Assembly (NCBI GenBank): GCA_014871385.1
Contig: CM026427.1
Coordinates: 5,216,988-5,280,987 of the forward strand
Direction: 5' to 3'
From: Ceratodon purpureus
Lineage: Eukaryota; Streptophyta; Bryopsida; Pseudoditrichales; Ditrichaceae
Length of the DNA: 64,000 nucleotides
In this document: in pieces, positions 24,810 through 36,991 of the stretch
Position numbering within the stretch: position 1 is the first letter of the stretch
How the letters are laid out: every line of letters begins with the position of its first letter
The notes under the pieces: generated by a model
What the model was told of the DNA's origin: nothing
Database searches by the model: none
Seen by the model: the letters and a program-made list of their open reading frames with translations, nothing else
Made by a program: the position numbers and the translations under genes

Positions 24810-26300
24810 CCCTATCTTGCTGAGGTCCTGTTCCTGAGAGGCCGAAGCCTGACAGTTTGGAAACTTCTGATTGTGTCGTGCCTTGGAGTAAAATGATGCC
24901 ACTCTTCACATCACGATGTATGATGCTCGTGGTGCAGCCTGTGTGTAGGTACTCCAAACCTGAAAACAAAAACCACACATATGATTGAGCACTATGAGAC
25001 TAAAAAGGGCGCCTTTTTTATATACCAGACTTCAGTCTTTTAAAGTTCTGGAAATTAGAGATGCGTCGCGCGTCACCTTCTGCTGCATTTAGAGCAATCC
25101 TTAGACTCTATCCTCCAATTAAGGGTTTGCGTAGGCTTAGGAATTTCTGCAACATCCCATTCATCGATTAGCTCAGAAAGGATCATAGGACGTGGAATTC
25201 AGAACCCATAACTTGAAGAAGTCGATGCAAGTTCTTGGCTGAATGATATACCACATACTTGATCATGTTTGTTGAGCCATTTCGTAGGTACTCCTATACC
25301 AGTATTTGCTTCTGTTTTTCTTGGCAATATCCCAACAACTCTACCAACATTTTGTGGTGCACTCTGGATAAAAGTAGAGCCTGCATCATAATCAGTGTTC
25401 ATCACGTACCGCTACAAGCTTAGGCCGAAACAAGTAGAAATATTGCATTACCATATGGATCTTAAACAATAGTTGGTAAAAATCAAATAGTGAACGGTGA
25501 ATGCCACGTATTCCATTCAGCAGAAACCAGTTGGTTGAAATGCTACAACCGTACGAGGATTCTGGATATTCTTTAGATTCAACAGTTGAAGATATATGGT
25601 TGTAAATATTCATACCTCATTCAGGAACTAATGTTCTCCTCGACGAGTGGACTCATCAGCGACCTTCACAGCCACTTCTCTTCCATCAGGAAGTGTCCCA
25701 TGGTAGACTGGTCGAAACCCTCCTCTTCCAATTTCCTTTTTGAAGTTATTAGTGGCAGCATCCAATACTGCCTACGCGAAAGGCTTGGCTGAACTGACGG
25801 TGATGCCCAACCCTACTCTCACAAACGCATCCAATTCCCAAGTCACATTCCAGTTATGAGATTAACACTCAAATCAGAAATGATATCTACCGTGTTGATT
25901 TTATATTAGTAGACATTCTTGCGTCATTTACTGAGAGGTCTCACTTTCTTGTCAAACTTCTAAACCATTGAATGTGAAGTAGCAAATTCTCTTGACATCC
26001 TTGTCTACGCATATGATATAAATGAGCTGCGTTAGAATTACCTTGAAGAGACACACTTGCAGCGGGTCCACCCTCTTGCTGTCTACGTTTCTAACACCGA
26101 TACCCAAAGAAAACACGTATGAAGATGATTATAAGTGCGATGAGGAGCCCGCCCACAGTGACACCAATAACAGCTCCGGGATTTACTGAATTAGAAGACG
26201 TAGGAATGTTTTCCTTGCAGCCATCATCGGCAAACTGGTTTCCAGGGCAAGACCTGCAACCAGTACAGTTGACTACGAACATTGATTGTATCAAGTTTCC
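24810..26300 (-). pseudogene. LRR/malectin-type receptor kinase pseudogene
   Basis: Minus-strand exons retain the order of a plant receptor-like kinase. About 26250-26045 holds a transmembrane helix (GAVIGVTVGGLLIALIIIF) and a basic stop-transfer segment (KRRQQEGG). About 25787-25640 holds the N-lobe, with NNFKKEIGRGGF and GREVAVKV (glycine loop and VAVK lysine). About 24960-24810 holds the catalytic loop ([19 protein letters not shown]) and a DFG-region homologue. It is broken by an in-frame TAG between the membrane helix and the basic segment (26091-26093) and a second TAG after GEH (about 25640). The DFG is changed to SGFG, helix-C exons are unrecognisable and the C-lobe is absent. The homology stops within a few bases of the ATG of gene A, marking a rearrangement breakpoint. 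Confidence 0.8.
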
Positions 26301-27919
26301 TGGGAGTATTCAAGATAGTTTTGCTTAGTAAAACAAAGAGGCATTAGAGAAGGTCAATTTTCAATTATGAGCAAAATGCATCTGAAGGCATGTGGGATTT
26401 GAAATTAGACAGAGTCATTACTCGGAAAAATTGCAAGTGCCACACCAGAAAACCCTAAACCGTATACCGACAGTCCATGTGAGAGCTGCATCCTCAGACG
26501 AATTACCATTCTGGGATAGACAGAATCTGCTTTGTAGACCATGTTGACAACAAACCAAATGCATCTCGAAGCTCAGCAGAACATCGTCGTCGCTACCAAA
26601 TCCAGGGTGTCGATGTGTGTGAGAACTACCATGTATGCGATGGCAAACTAAATGTCGGACCCTAGTCCACGGCATATGTTCTACATCGAACATCAAGTTC
26701 CCGCCTTCACGTCGACAAGAAACCGTACCTAATGCCTCAGACGAGATGTTTTTTTATTCGCAGAAGTATGTCCTATAGCCCTGCATCCCGTATTGCCAAC
26801 GTCGTTCCCATCTTTCGATCTCTGATCCCAAATCCCATCTAACACTTTATTCCACTCCGCTTGGCGCCGCTTTGCATTCCATCCGCCGGTCGCTTCCTCT
26901 TCTCGGCCGCTGGGCATCTGTCTTCTACGACCCCGAACTTGGAGCACCAATTACTGAGCACGTACAATCCAAACTTGCATGGTACTCCCTAAACCCTGGG
27001 CATGCCCATCACACACTCAATTCGTAAGCAGAACTGCAAAGATATAGAGTAATCCCTTGTCACATGCCCATCCTTAAAATTCAGAATGAAGAATACAGCA
27101 TCAATTCCCGAACCCATCTCACATTCGCAGTTCTGCTTCCATCAACAAGCACTCAGTCACCTTCAGTTCCACATGTAGGCCTGAAACCCCTAAACCCTAG
27201 GTTGGAGTGTGATACGAACCTGGAAACAGTACTCTGCATTTGGTTGAGGTTGTCGATTATTCACCTCGTCTGCACCACCTCCTCTTTCACTGCACCTCTG
27301 CGCTCCAGAACCCTAAACCTTATGTCCCCAGTGCATTTTTGGATACTCGCACACCATGCAAATCTCTCGAATCAATAGAGGTCCTCCGTAGCAGACTATC
27401 GACTACCTGTCAATTTCCCATCATTTTCCCTAAACCCTAATTCGCAATTCCAAGAGCACAATTCCATTCTGACGCACTCGCAGTACTGTGGACTCCAGCA
27501 CCGTCATTGTTTCCATGCATTAGCATCTTTCCGGAATTATTCCAGCATCTGTTGGTGCAACCCTAAAACCTTTGAATTCGGGAAATTGCCTATCCCCCCA
27601 TCCCCTAAACTATCATCTGTTGATCATCTTGGAAGATAAACAAAACATTTACAGCGACTGCACCCAACAAGTGACGACTGTACCATCAGCTAACACCGCC
27701 AGTTCATTACCCGCACGAACGAGGTCACCCCTGAGCAGAACTCACTCATGAGGTTCCCATAGAACCGCTTAACCACCCGGTATGGCGTGGCACTCTCCTG
27801 AGGCACTTGCAACCCGCTGCCACTTTTTCAACAGTGAATTTAAAGTGGGACCTCATTTTTTAAATTATTCCCTTTTCACTTTTTTTTTTTCTGCTTGATC
27901 AATATAATGTCAATATCAG
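26301..27919. other. Intergenic rich in telo-box motifs, left flank of transposon
   Basis: At least six CCCTAAACC-type motifs lie between 26985 and 27610 (for example near 26990, 27187, 27310, 27432, 27560 and 27603). These are plant telo-box elements, not a telomere, because they are scattered. An Arg-rich frame on the minus strand (26950-26729) is unassigned. The last bases before 27920 are TATCAG, whose TCAG is the left target-site duplication. Confidence 0.45.
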
Positions 27920-27952
27920 GGGTGAGAGTACACTAGACCCTTGTACTTTTGT
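27920..27952 (+). repeat. Left terminal inverted repeat
   Basis: Begins GGGTGAGAGTAC and pairs with the right end with two short mismatches and one gap over about 30 bases. It is preceded by the target duplication TCAG. Confidence 0.85.
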
Positions 27953-28815
27953 GTGTCACACCGAAAAAATGTCAAAGTACTTGAATTTGTACTTTGAATA
28001 ACTCAATGTTGGAGGTCGTTTTCTGTCGATTGGTTGTGTTTCCTATGTCATACAATACTTTAAGGGAACTAACCCGATAAGAGTTATGAAAAATAAAGGA
28101 AGCACATATGTATATTTGATACTTTTGCACAACTTTAGGCGGATGTCACAAAGTACAAAATTATCACAAAAGTACAAAGTTCGTGGATCATTCAAAGTCG
28201 AAATAATGCTGCCGCCTGTTAGAGAATACCTGACATGGAGGCCACTGAGATGGGAAATGAACTGCTACGGTAGCACAAATACAATTTCGTAGATCTAGAG
28301 GAGAAGTAACGGTTTTTTTGCAGTGCAAAAGTTGTGCAAAAGTTGTCTAATTTTTAATTTTTCTGGCAGTTTCTAGAAGAGCACGAACTAACCCAGGATG
28401 GCCAACCGTCGAATCAGCCAAAAAACTCTCTACCGGATATATCTTTTTTTACTAGTGGCTGCGCAGGAGCTTGTACTCGTAGTGCTTAAAGTACTCTTTG
28501 TACTCCCAGAGAAGTACGTGGCAGTCTACGTTCGCTGTCAGCGTCTTCATCGGACGCCGAGCCTCAAATAGTTCGTTACTGCGGCGCATCATTATGCGTC
28601 GAGGCGGCGCTTCAGTCTCCTTCACTAAGTCCTCTCATGAGCTAGTGGAGGGGGCTCTCGTTGAATGCTTCCTTGTGCTGTTTTTTTTTTTTGCCCACAC
28701 TTCTGTTATGCATAGCTGGTTCAGAAGTTCATGTACTCGACTTCTTCTCTAAGTGTTCTTCTCGCGTCTCTCCAGTTTCAGGACTTTGCAAAACTTAGCT
28801 TCGAAGGAACTACTC
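27953..28815. promoter_or_regulatory. GTAC-rich left subterminal region and leader of gene B
   Basis: About 860 bases with many GTAC tetramers (near 27976, 27991, 28145, 28171, 28476, 28500 and others), often as AAGTACTT or TTGTACTT. This is the expected place for the transposase promoter and for transposase-binding subterminal repeats. No TATA assignment is made. Confidence 0.5.
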
Positions 28816-31800
28816 ATGGGAAATACTGCAAAGAGACGGCGTGTACGAGAGGGAATAGCACGTCCAGGTCCAGCTGAACGTGCTGCCGAGGTTGAAGCCC
28901 TTGAGGCTCAAAGAGTTGTTATCGCTAGTGCAGCTCGGGAGAGAAAAAGCAGGCAGAGAGTACGTGATAGGGAGAGGGTAGCAGAGTCTCTAGTTCTAGC
29001 TCATGACACGGCGGAGCAAGCTGCAGCTCGGTCCTTTACAGTGAGAGAGAGTAGTAGGATTTCCTTGAGAATCAGTCAAGCCATTGTTCAAGAGTTGAAA
29101 CAGTGTCCGAATCTAGCTGGGCGGAGAGATGTCATGGAAAGGGTCCTTCGTCATTCTACAGTTTCTCCCTTCTTGCCTGATTGTTATCACCGTCCACAAG
29201 AAGCACGAGCTAGGGATGCGTTTATTGACAACTTTAAGAATGAGCTTCGTTTAGTCAAGGTTGCAAATTCTCATGATTACTTAGCTCGGAAATCAGCTCT
29301 TCTAGATGCTGCTGTTAGTTGCGGCTCTAATGTCCGAGTGGGTGCCTTGTCTAGAATACTGGACACAACTAAAGAGAGTATTAGCATTGCTTTGAAGAGG
29401 AGGTTACCAGAGGAGGATTCTCAGGGGTTACTGCCGAAGTTACGTCTGTCTCGGCAGCCAAGGGCGGGTATTTCTGATTATGTCAAAGAGTGCATACTCC
29501 ATTGGTGGGAGATACAGACCAAGGTTTCACCGAACAAGAAGGACATCGTTAGGCATAGGATAGGGCGCAAACTCTGGCTGGAACCTCATCCTACTCATTA
29601 TCTCTGCGAGACACAAGTAAGTTTACCATGAATCCTTTTCAACTTTGTTTTAAAACTTGGCAATGTGTACTACGTAGAGTGCTCTACCTTTTGATGTACC
29701 CACTAGAATGTACTGTTCCTCCACCTTGGTCATTGAAGAGTACATTACGTCGCATTACTCTATGCTCTGTAGTTTCAATACTTTGTCTAGGAGTACAGTT
29801 GTATTCTCCTGGCTGTGGGACAATCATATTCGTACTTTTGATTGTGGATCTTGTATTTAGAGTACAGCCATTTAGGCCCTCAAGTTTTTGATAGTTCCAA
29901 GATGTACTGGCACTGTGCTAGTCCTACTGACTGTAAGAAATTTGTGTACACCTTGTATCCTTTATCGAACTATGTATCATGGGATGCTAATTGCATGGGT
30001 AGTCTAGAGTACCATTTGTATTACACTACTACTTCAAGGTAACTAAAGTAATTCAGACGTACTTTAATAGTACTAGGATGTGGTTATCTTGTAGAATATG
30101 TAGAGCTCTAGTACTTAAAGTATCCGGAATGGTTATTGAGTACTAACCTAGGGCAACGTGTACTTCGCTGTCATGTTTGTACAGACGTCGGTCTTCCAAC
30201 GTTTCCTCGAAATCCACCCTGAATGCAGTGTTCGACAGAGGGCATTCGAGAGGTTGAAGCCGTGGTGGGTAAAGAAATTAAAAGAGAGGAATACCTGTTG
30301 CTGCATCTATCATGTTGAGATGGACATGATGAAGGCTGGATTAATCACTCTGAGGGACAAGCTGAGGGGTTTCCATACCTCAACAGACTGCACATGTCTT
30401 TGTGTGGTGTGTGCAGATGAACAAGGGACCGGTTGCCATGCTCACGTCTCAATTTTCAAACACATTACAGCCATGTGGGAGGCTTGTCTATGTCCTAAAG
30501 GAGAGTTCGAGAGATGGCATAGGTTAGAGTGCCTTATGGGTGATTGTACACAGTGTGGCTTTCATTTATTCAAGGTCTGTCCATTAGAGTTACAGGACTC
30601 TCAGACATTTGTACTGAAGTGGAAGTGCTTTGAGTACTACGAGGTTGGAGTGCATGCAGAGACAGGGCAGCCAAAGAAGAGATTGAGAGAGGCTTTCAAG
30701 GAAACGCCGGTCCATGAGTTCCTCTCGTATATGGAGAAGACAGTGACGACTTTCGTGACACACAATTTCAGAGCGAGGTGGCAAGATGAGCAGTGTCAGC
30801 TCATGATGAAGAATATCCCAGAAGGGGTTCTTGTGTCCCACATAGATTATGCTGAAAATTATACATTTGCAATTCAAAACGAAGTGCAAAGCATGTATTA
30901 TTTCAGCACTAGTGTAACCATTCTTGTACATATCACGATGTGGAGGGAAGGTGACGAAATCATGAAGCAGACGCATTATTATATTTCAGATGATAAGGCA
31001 CATGATTCGGCATTTGTGCAACATTGCTTAATGTTGCATTGGGACTGGGTGGTTGATGCTGGACTTACCATAGAGGAACATTGGGTATTCAGTGACGGCT
31101 GCAGCTCGCAATTCAAGTGTGCGACTGCCATGTTTTTTGTTGGTCGGTATCCGTCTCTCACTGGGGGGTGCTTGATGCGGTGGAATTTTTTTGAATCTGC
31201 TCACGGGAAGGGGGAGTGGGATGGTGCAGGTGCAGTGGTGAAAAGGGCGCTGAGAGCGGAGCAGATTCGGAACCCCCTCAGGCCGCTTCAGAATGCTGGG
31301 CACGTTGTTGATTTCTTGAAGGAAAATTACTCTGAGCGTGTTTCTAGCACATATGCTCAGTCAACAACTAACCCAATCTCCCGTGTCTTCTGGAACATAG
31401 GAGAATTCGAAGTAGATCACAGAGATAGTAGTATTAAATGTCGTACTTTACCAGGCTCTAAGAATTTGCACTCTGTCATGGGATTCTCTGTATCTGACCC
31501 TACTCTTCTTAGAACCCGTGAATTATCTTGCTTTTGCATCCCTTGTGTCGATGGTGATTGGAATAACTGTGAAAACTCCCTTCATGTGCAGGAGTGGAAA
31601 GTTCAGCGTCTACAGCCGCTTAGTGCCGGCACTGTAGCAAGCCAACTGGATTTGCTTGATGACGATGCCAACTGGATTCACGATGGAACTTCAGTGGAGA
31701 TAGGTGACTTGGTGTGTGTGGGTGATAATTTCATGATCCCGGCAGAGAGTGACAACGAAGATGGAGTTGATTACTACATACTGCAATGTCAACGTACAAA

Positions 31801-32092
31801 GTTCGTATTGCAAGAGGGTTTGTCGTGTCCATGGGGTGGTGTGTTTTCTGCTGGGGACAATGTGATCCGAGCTAAGTACTATAAGAAGTATGGAAGAGGT
31901 GATAAAACATACGTGTTTTGTGATAGGGCAGTTGATGCACATATAGATGCTCATCTGGTCAGAGCTTGCAAGTTCCCAATGGTTCTTGCAGCCCATAGAG
32001 TTAAAGGTAGTCCAGTGTACAAGATTACAGCTGAGTCAAAAAGGATTTGTGAGGATGCATTGAGAGACTGGTGGGCATTTAACGAAGAATAG
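28816..32092 (+). CDS. Transposase-like gene B (DDD RNase H-fold type), 902 aa
   Basis: Two exons, 28816-29616 and 30185-32092, join in phase 0 and give 902 residues from the first in-frame ATG to TAG. Residues 1-90 are Arg/Ala/Glu-rich. Residues 225-267 hold a DNA-binding-like segment with KVSPNKKDIVRHR and THYL, shared with gene A. Exon 2 has Cys clusters (CTCLCVVC, CLMGDCTQCG) that probably bind zinc, then the likely catalytic motifs HIDYAENY (D about 488), HYYISDD, FSDGCSSQFK (D about 571) and AHGKGEWDGAG (D about 613). A second Cys group (CFCIPC) and a basic C-terminal domain follow. Comparison with gene A shows all three Asp conserved, while the Glu of FFES is not, so the triad is probably D-D-D. 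It lies just inside the left end of the transposon and should catalyse its movement. The intron is GTAC-rich. Confidence 0.85.
29617..30184 (+). other. Intron of gene B with dense GTAC
   Basis: A 568-base intron (GTAAGT...TACAG) with about 16 GTAC tetramers by eye, against roughly two expected by chance. This shows that the GTAC signature belongs to the whole element and not only its ends. Confidence 0.7.
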
Positions 32093-32287
32093 AACACAAT
32101 GAAACAAATCATCATAACTGTATTTCCTATAGCTTAATACAAACTCTGAATACCATTGCCGTCAGTTCAGCCGATGATATAATATGTCCATTGTGTCCAT
32201 TGTGTACAATATTCAAAATATGTACAAATTGTCTTCTAAGAAATGTACTGCATTTGTACACTATGTACAATATGTGGTTAGTGTACC
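32093..32287. other. Convergent 3' spacer between gene B and RING-SET gene
   Basis: About 195 bases between two stop codons on opposite strands, with at least six GTAC tetramers and CCATTGTGT direct repeats near 32190-32205. It must contain the 3' ends of both transcripts. Confidence 0.6.
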
Positions 32288-35200
32288 CTAGGTAGAACAA
32301 GTACTGAATAACTCTGCTTTTCCCCTGCACACTGTACTCTCACACTTGCATTCAAAGTACGGCAGATCAGGGTCTTCTCTACTGAAGTCAGTTCCATAAT
32401 CCCACGTTAGTTCCTCCAATGGCTGAATCTTGCGTTTTGTGAAGAATGCCAGCTGGTAAAAGCTACGGTCTAACCTCCCGACCAGGACTGGGACATCTAC
32501 CAAGTTCGAATCTTCGCACCTGTAGATCCAAAAAAAAAAAAATTATAAGTATAGAAACCTAAGTATAAACCGGCTTATACAATACGGCCAAATAAAAGTG
32601 GGACCCACCGGTGGTTGAGGAATCGGGCCACATTCCCAAACCGGGTTGCATCAAGGCACAGGGCTGAGTTGTCATCCAATACTCGTTCAGCAGCCCAGTC
32701 GGCATCTATCTGTAAGGTATAAGTCGAGCCTCCCTTCATTCCTCGGTTCCTCAATATTTGCTCACCATTTGTCAAAATCTCTCCCGTCATCTCAAAGACA
32801 AACGCCCCTCTAGGGATAGGTACTCTTGCCCGGATACCCCATCCCATGTGGGCTGTACGAAATACCTCTACTTCGTATCTCATCCCTTGCTGTACAACAC
32901 GGTTCCCACAATCCATTGAACACCCACACTTTGCATTGCACTCAGAAATGAAGGCAGCCGACTTGTGAACCCCACATGTGACAACACTCTCAATACGACG
33001 TAGCTTAGTACAGTAGCATTGCAGAGTACTAGTACAGTCGTATGCCTCATGTATGCGTCGTTGGAGAAAAGAGTCCTTGAGGAAACCGCCTGCCCTGTAT
33101 GCAAATCTACCACCGTTGGCGGTTGTTGCACATGTACATTGACACTTGGCGGTCAAGCAGTCCCCTGAAGGGCATGAACAATATGATCCCTTGCCTAGAC
33201 TGGACAACGTAGGATTCACATGAGCCTGGTCGTGTACAATACTCTTGTTGATGTACTGAAATTTAGGCAAAGCAAATTCAGAGAAGACAAGAGGGATTGG
33301 GGTCTTCTCTAGTCCCCTAGACAAATCTTCAATCAGATAAGTGAACTGGCCCTGGTAGGTTTCCCATCCCAACAGCCCACATTCCCACAAATGTTATACG
33401 ACAATGTTAATTCATTGAAGTGAACCCCGCAAACGAGGTTACGATACAGTGCTGGGCAGGAGTCTCATGCATGCCCTAAACCCTCCACAAAATCTACCAA
33501 AATTGACAGAGAATATCTATCTCCATTGCCGTTACTTCCGGCCCTTGGACGCCGCCCCACCTACCTTACGTTTCTTCTCCAATTTCTTCTGTTTGGAGCT
33601 TCCGGGAGCTGCCTCATCACCGCCATCTACAGCTTCTGGATTCTCCTTCGCACTTGCCCTCGTGATTCTTTCAGTCGGAGTGTGGAGTTTCAGTTCTACA
33701 TCCCCCCCACCAGCAAGAGCTTCGTGAAAAAGCTGGGTGACACTCTTGTCCACGGAGTGTAAATTTTCGAGCGCAACCTCTTCAGTGTCGAGAGGATTCT
33801 GCTGAGAGCAGGGGCCGGGTTGCTTGACTTTCTTGCCACGACCCTCTACTCCCCTCTGGCTAGCACCTGCAATGAGAATCGAAATCAGTAGTAGAAGGAA
33901 CTAACTAAACAGAGTACACCTACTAAATCGATTAAGAGTCAGCAATTAAAAAAATGGTGAAGAAGTCTCACCTGTGGGTTCTGGGTCTTTAATTTCAGGA
34001 GGGCTCAAGTCGTGTTTCCTCCCGGGAAGACACTGGGATCCTGGAACAGGTTCTGCCGGTGGAGATGTCACCTCCATGTGCGTGTCCATCACCTGCACGG
34101 GAGCAAGAAGGTCATCTTTGCCCTCAATGAGGGGCTGTCTGATAGGAGAATCCCACTTAGCCTCCCCCCCGGCTAGGTCTAGATCAGGATCCTCTGCGAT
34201 GACGGGGCTAATGAAGTCTGGATGGTAGGACTTAAGAATCGGCAACGTTCCCTCCGAAGATTCACCGAGGGCATCCTTGTCACCGTTGCGAGTTGATGTG
34301 GTTGTCCCGGAGCTGGAGGGGAGCCTAGGCATCTTCTGGTCTCCTTCTTCATCACTTGAGGACTCATCTTCAGAGTCCAGCTCGGGCTCCCTAAGTTGTG
34401 ATCTCGCAGCACCTCCTCCCTCCAAGCACTCAAAGTGCGGTACTTCATCTCTCTTCCGCTTCGCTCCAGCCGCATTATGCTTCGACAACGTCTTCGAAGG
34501 GGCATGTTGCTGCGTCACCGGCAGTAATCTCTGACCTTGCACTTCGGGTTGAGGATCGTAAATCTGACTCGATCTCTCCTCCAGCACAATTGGTAACGAC
34601 TCAGCAGGCGCATGGAAGGAGAAGCCTGAAGACTCTGTGGCAAGCATGCACCAAAGATACAGTTAAGTTTACTCGAAAAGTACTAACTATGCTTAGACGA
34701 CTCCAAAGAAGGACATCATAGTACCTTCAACTGGACAGTAATGTATAGTATGTACACTGTCTGCGAGCAAGGATACAAACAGTAGGCTCATTGTTATACA
34801 TTACGTACTTAACATGCACAAGTGTACAGTGAGTACGAGAGTTCTGTACTTAGGCTACGAAATTAGTACAAGAGCACCGTCGCTTCATCGACGCCTTCAC
34901 AATGGAACTATACATTTAGTACTATAACAACAAAGCCGATTAAAGTATGTACATTTTTTTAGTACAATAGCAATTCAGCAGCTGTAGACACTGTATTCTC
35001 ATTGACCAGAGTGTACTCAATATACCATACCTACTAGAAAGAAGTGCACGCACAAATAGACTGTATCGAAGAAAAGTACAGTCACAAAAAATTGCTACCA
35101 CTTGAAGGTTTCATTCTAGACGTAAGTACTTATAGACTCTGGTAAGTACTCTACAAGTTTGCAAATTCGACAACATAGTAATTGAACTATTCAATATACA

Positions 35201-36991
35201 GCCTTATCACACACACTGACCCGTTTGTACCCTGCAAAACTGAAACCATACATAATAGACAGAGAACATACCATTTGATGGCAGCATCTCCTTCGCACAT
35301 TCTGCCCTTGCTTGGAGAACTCTGCTCCTGTCCTCCAACACGCCCATCCTTCTCCCCCGATCACGCATTTCTGTAGATGGATGTCCCCACCCAAAGCTGT
35401 TGTACCAGTCGGGATGGGGAATTGATCCACAGCCCTTCGCCAAGCACGGACCGGCATTGACAAACACCACGGACGCACAGAAAGGGTGATAAAGATGACT
35501 ACAACTAGATAGAACAACATCGTTACAGGGGAATGGAAAAAGACACAAGCAGCAGGCTGTAATTGCAATTGAAGCAGAATTCTCCGGACTCCCAACGACG
35601 GGCGAATCAAAGCCCTGGTTGTACACCATAGGACGTGGCCAGATGGAGGCGTTGCTCTTCCCTCGCTTTAGCTGGAAGTTCTCCGCTGATAGTGCATCAA
35701 ACAGCTTCTGTCTCCCCTCAACCATTGCTGCCACCTCCTCCAGCTCCAACTCGGCTGCTTTTTGCTCAGCTAGGTCCAACCGCATCTGAGCCTCTTCCTC
35801 CTCAAGCTGCTCCTGAATCCCTTCCATCTTAATTTTCTCCCGGACAGAGCTCTGACCCTCCGCCTCAAGCACGTCGATGCGGACTAACTTCTGCTGAATC
35901 TGATGCTTGCAACTGTCGACCAAGCAAGTTCTTTGTTTGCACTTCGACCTCGCAGCCTCCGTCCTCTCCAAACACTGGACCTTCTTCACGGCAAATGCCT
36001 TCAATTCCAGGTGCAAAACCCCCATCAACCCCTCTAACTCCTTGAGCCGCTCATGCACCAAACCCTTTCTCCAGCCTACTAACCCCTCACTACGATCTTG
36101 CACACTTCCCTGCACACACACCCCAGAACCCATCCCACTCTCAAAATTACCATCGCAATCACCTGTCTCGCCAAGGCAGGACCCTAAACCCGCATCCACT
36201 CCCTCCTTCTTCAGAGGCTGCGGCTTCTCCTTCCTGTCAAATGTCCCGCCCCCACGCTCCCCCTCCGTTCCAGGCTCAACCTTGATACTCCTCCATTCCT
36301 TCCCTCGAACATCCACGGGACCCTTCCCTTCAAACGTCTTCCTCAACGCCAGGAGTTTCGCAAGATCCTGCTTGTACCTTGAGCGTTGGCGTTCGTTTGT
36401 CTCTGCACCGAAGGCACACCAGTCCACGAACCCGGCCCCTTCTTCGTATTCAAAGGTCACCCCCTCCGCAAACTTAACCTTCACATTGTTCGGAATTTCC
36501 CCTGGTCCATGCTGGTACAGGATAGGGTGGAGGAACTTCACCCGCGCCACGACCTCAGGTACCTTGCAGTTGAGCCAGCAGAAGCCGGCGCGGCCTGAAT
36601 CTCCGTAGCGGGCTCCAAACAGCTTCTTCACAGCCTCGGCGCGCACCGTGTTCTTCCGGAACCGATGTGGGTTGTCACCTTCGAGGGGGAGGTTATACTC
36701 CCTGTGGAAATCCTCCCTAGTGAGTACGCGAGGGGGCGCCTTCAGACGTCGGATTTCTGCTTCAACATCCTCCACCGACTCAATCTTCTTCACGGATCTC
36801 CCGATCTTCTTCCGCTGAGATGCCTGACCCGCCTCCTCATTGCGAACCGCATCGGCGTTGCCCCCTTCCTCGTCGCTGCAGGCCTCCGTCGCCGACTCCT
36901 CCCTCCTGCTCGATACGCCTGACTTCGACTGCACCGGCCTACCCCGCCCAGTACCAGCAGACGGTGTCCGCGCCGTCAAGCTCTCCTCCAT
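32288..36991 (-). CDS. RING-SET protein, SUVR-type histone methyltransferase, 1219 aa
   Basis: Five minus-strand exons (36991-35272, 34634-33972, 33866-33565, 33351-32609, 32519-32288) join with matching phases (1, 1, 0, 2) into one 1219-residue frame. Residues 1-300 are an unknown basic/globular region with GFVDWCAFGAE. About 310-455 is Glu-rich coiled coil. About 480-530 is a RING-like Cys/His motif (CLC ... CSHLYHPFC ... CLAKGC). About 575-895 is acidic and disordered. From about 930 comes the nine-Cys pre-SET region (CSCPSGDC ... CGCSMDCGNRVVQ), then SET with GWGIRA, NHRC and ELTWDYG, and a post-SET CKCESTVC. The catalytic motifs look intact and closest to plant SUVR proteins, which methylate H3K9. 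The usual N-terminal WIYLD domain is not seen. The gene lies wholly inside the transposon, convergent with the transposase. Capture from the host, with a new RING-containing N-terminus, is my inference. Confidence 0.85.

Noticed and set aside
26960..27640. Interstitial telomere
   Set aside because: The AAACCCTA motifs are single and scattered, not tandem.
35635..36608. Long plus-strand frames opposite the RING-SET exon 1
   Set aside because: Shadow frames from GC-rich coding DNA; the minus-strand frame is 573 codons, has an ATG and phase-matched splicing into the SET exons.
32288..36991. Interpretation as two separate genes (RING protein and SUVR)
   Set aside because: Intron phases agree at all four junctions and the SET part has no ATG of its own in good position; one gene is simpler. 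RNA data could still overturn this.
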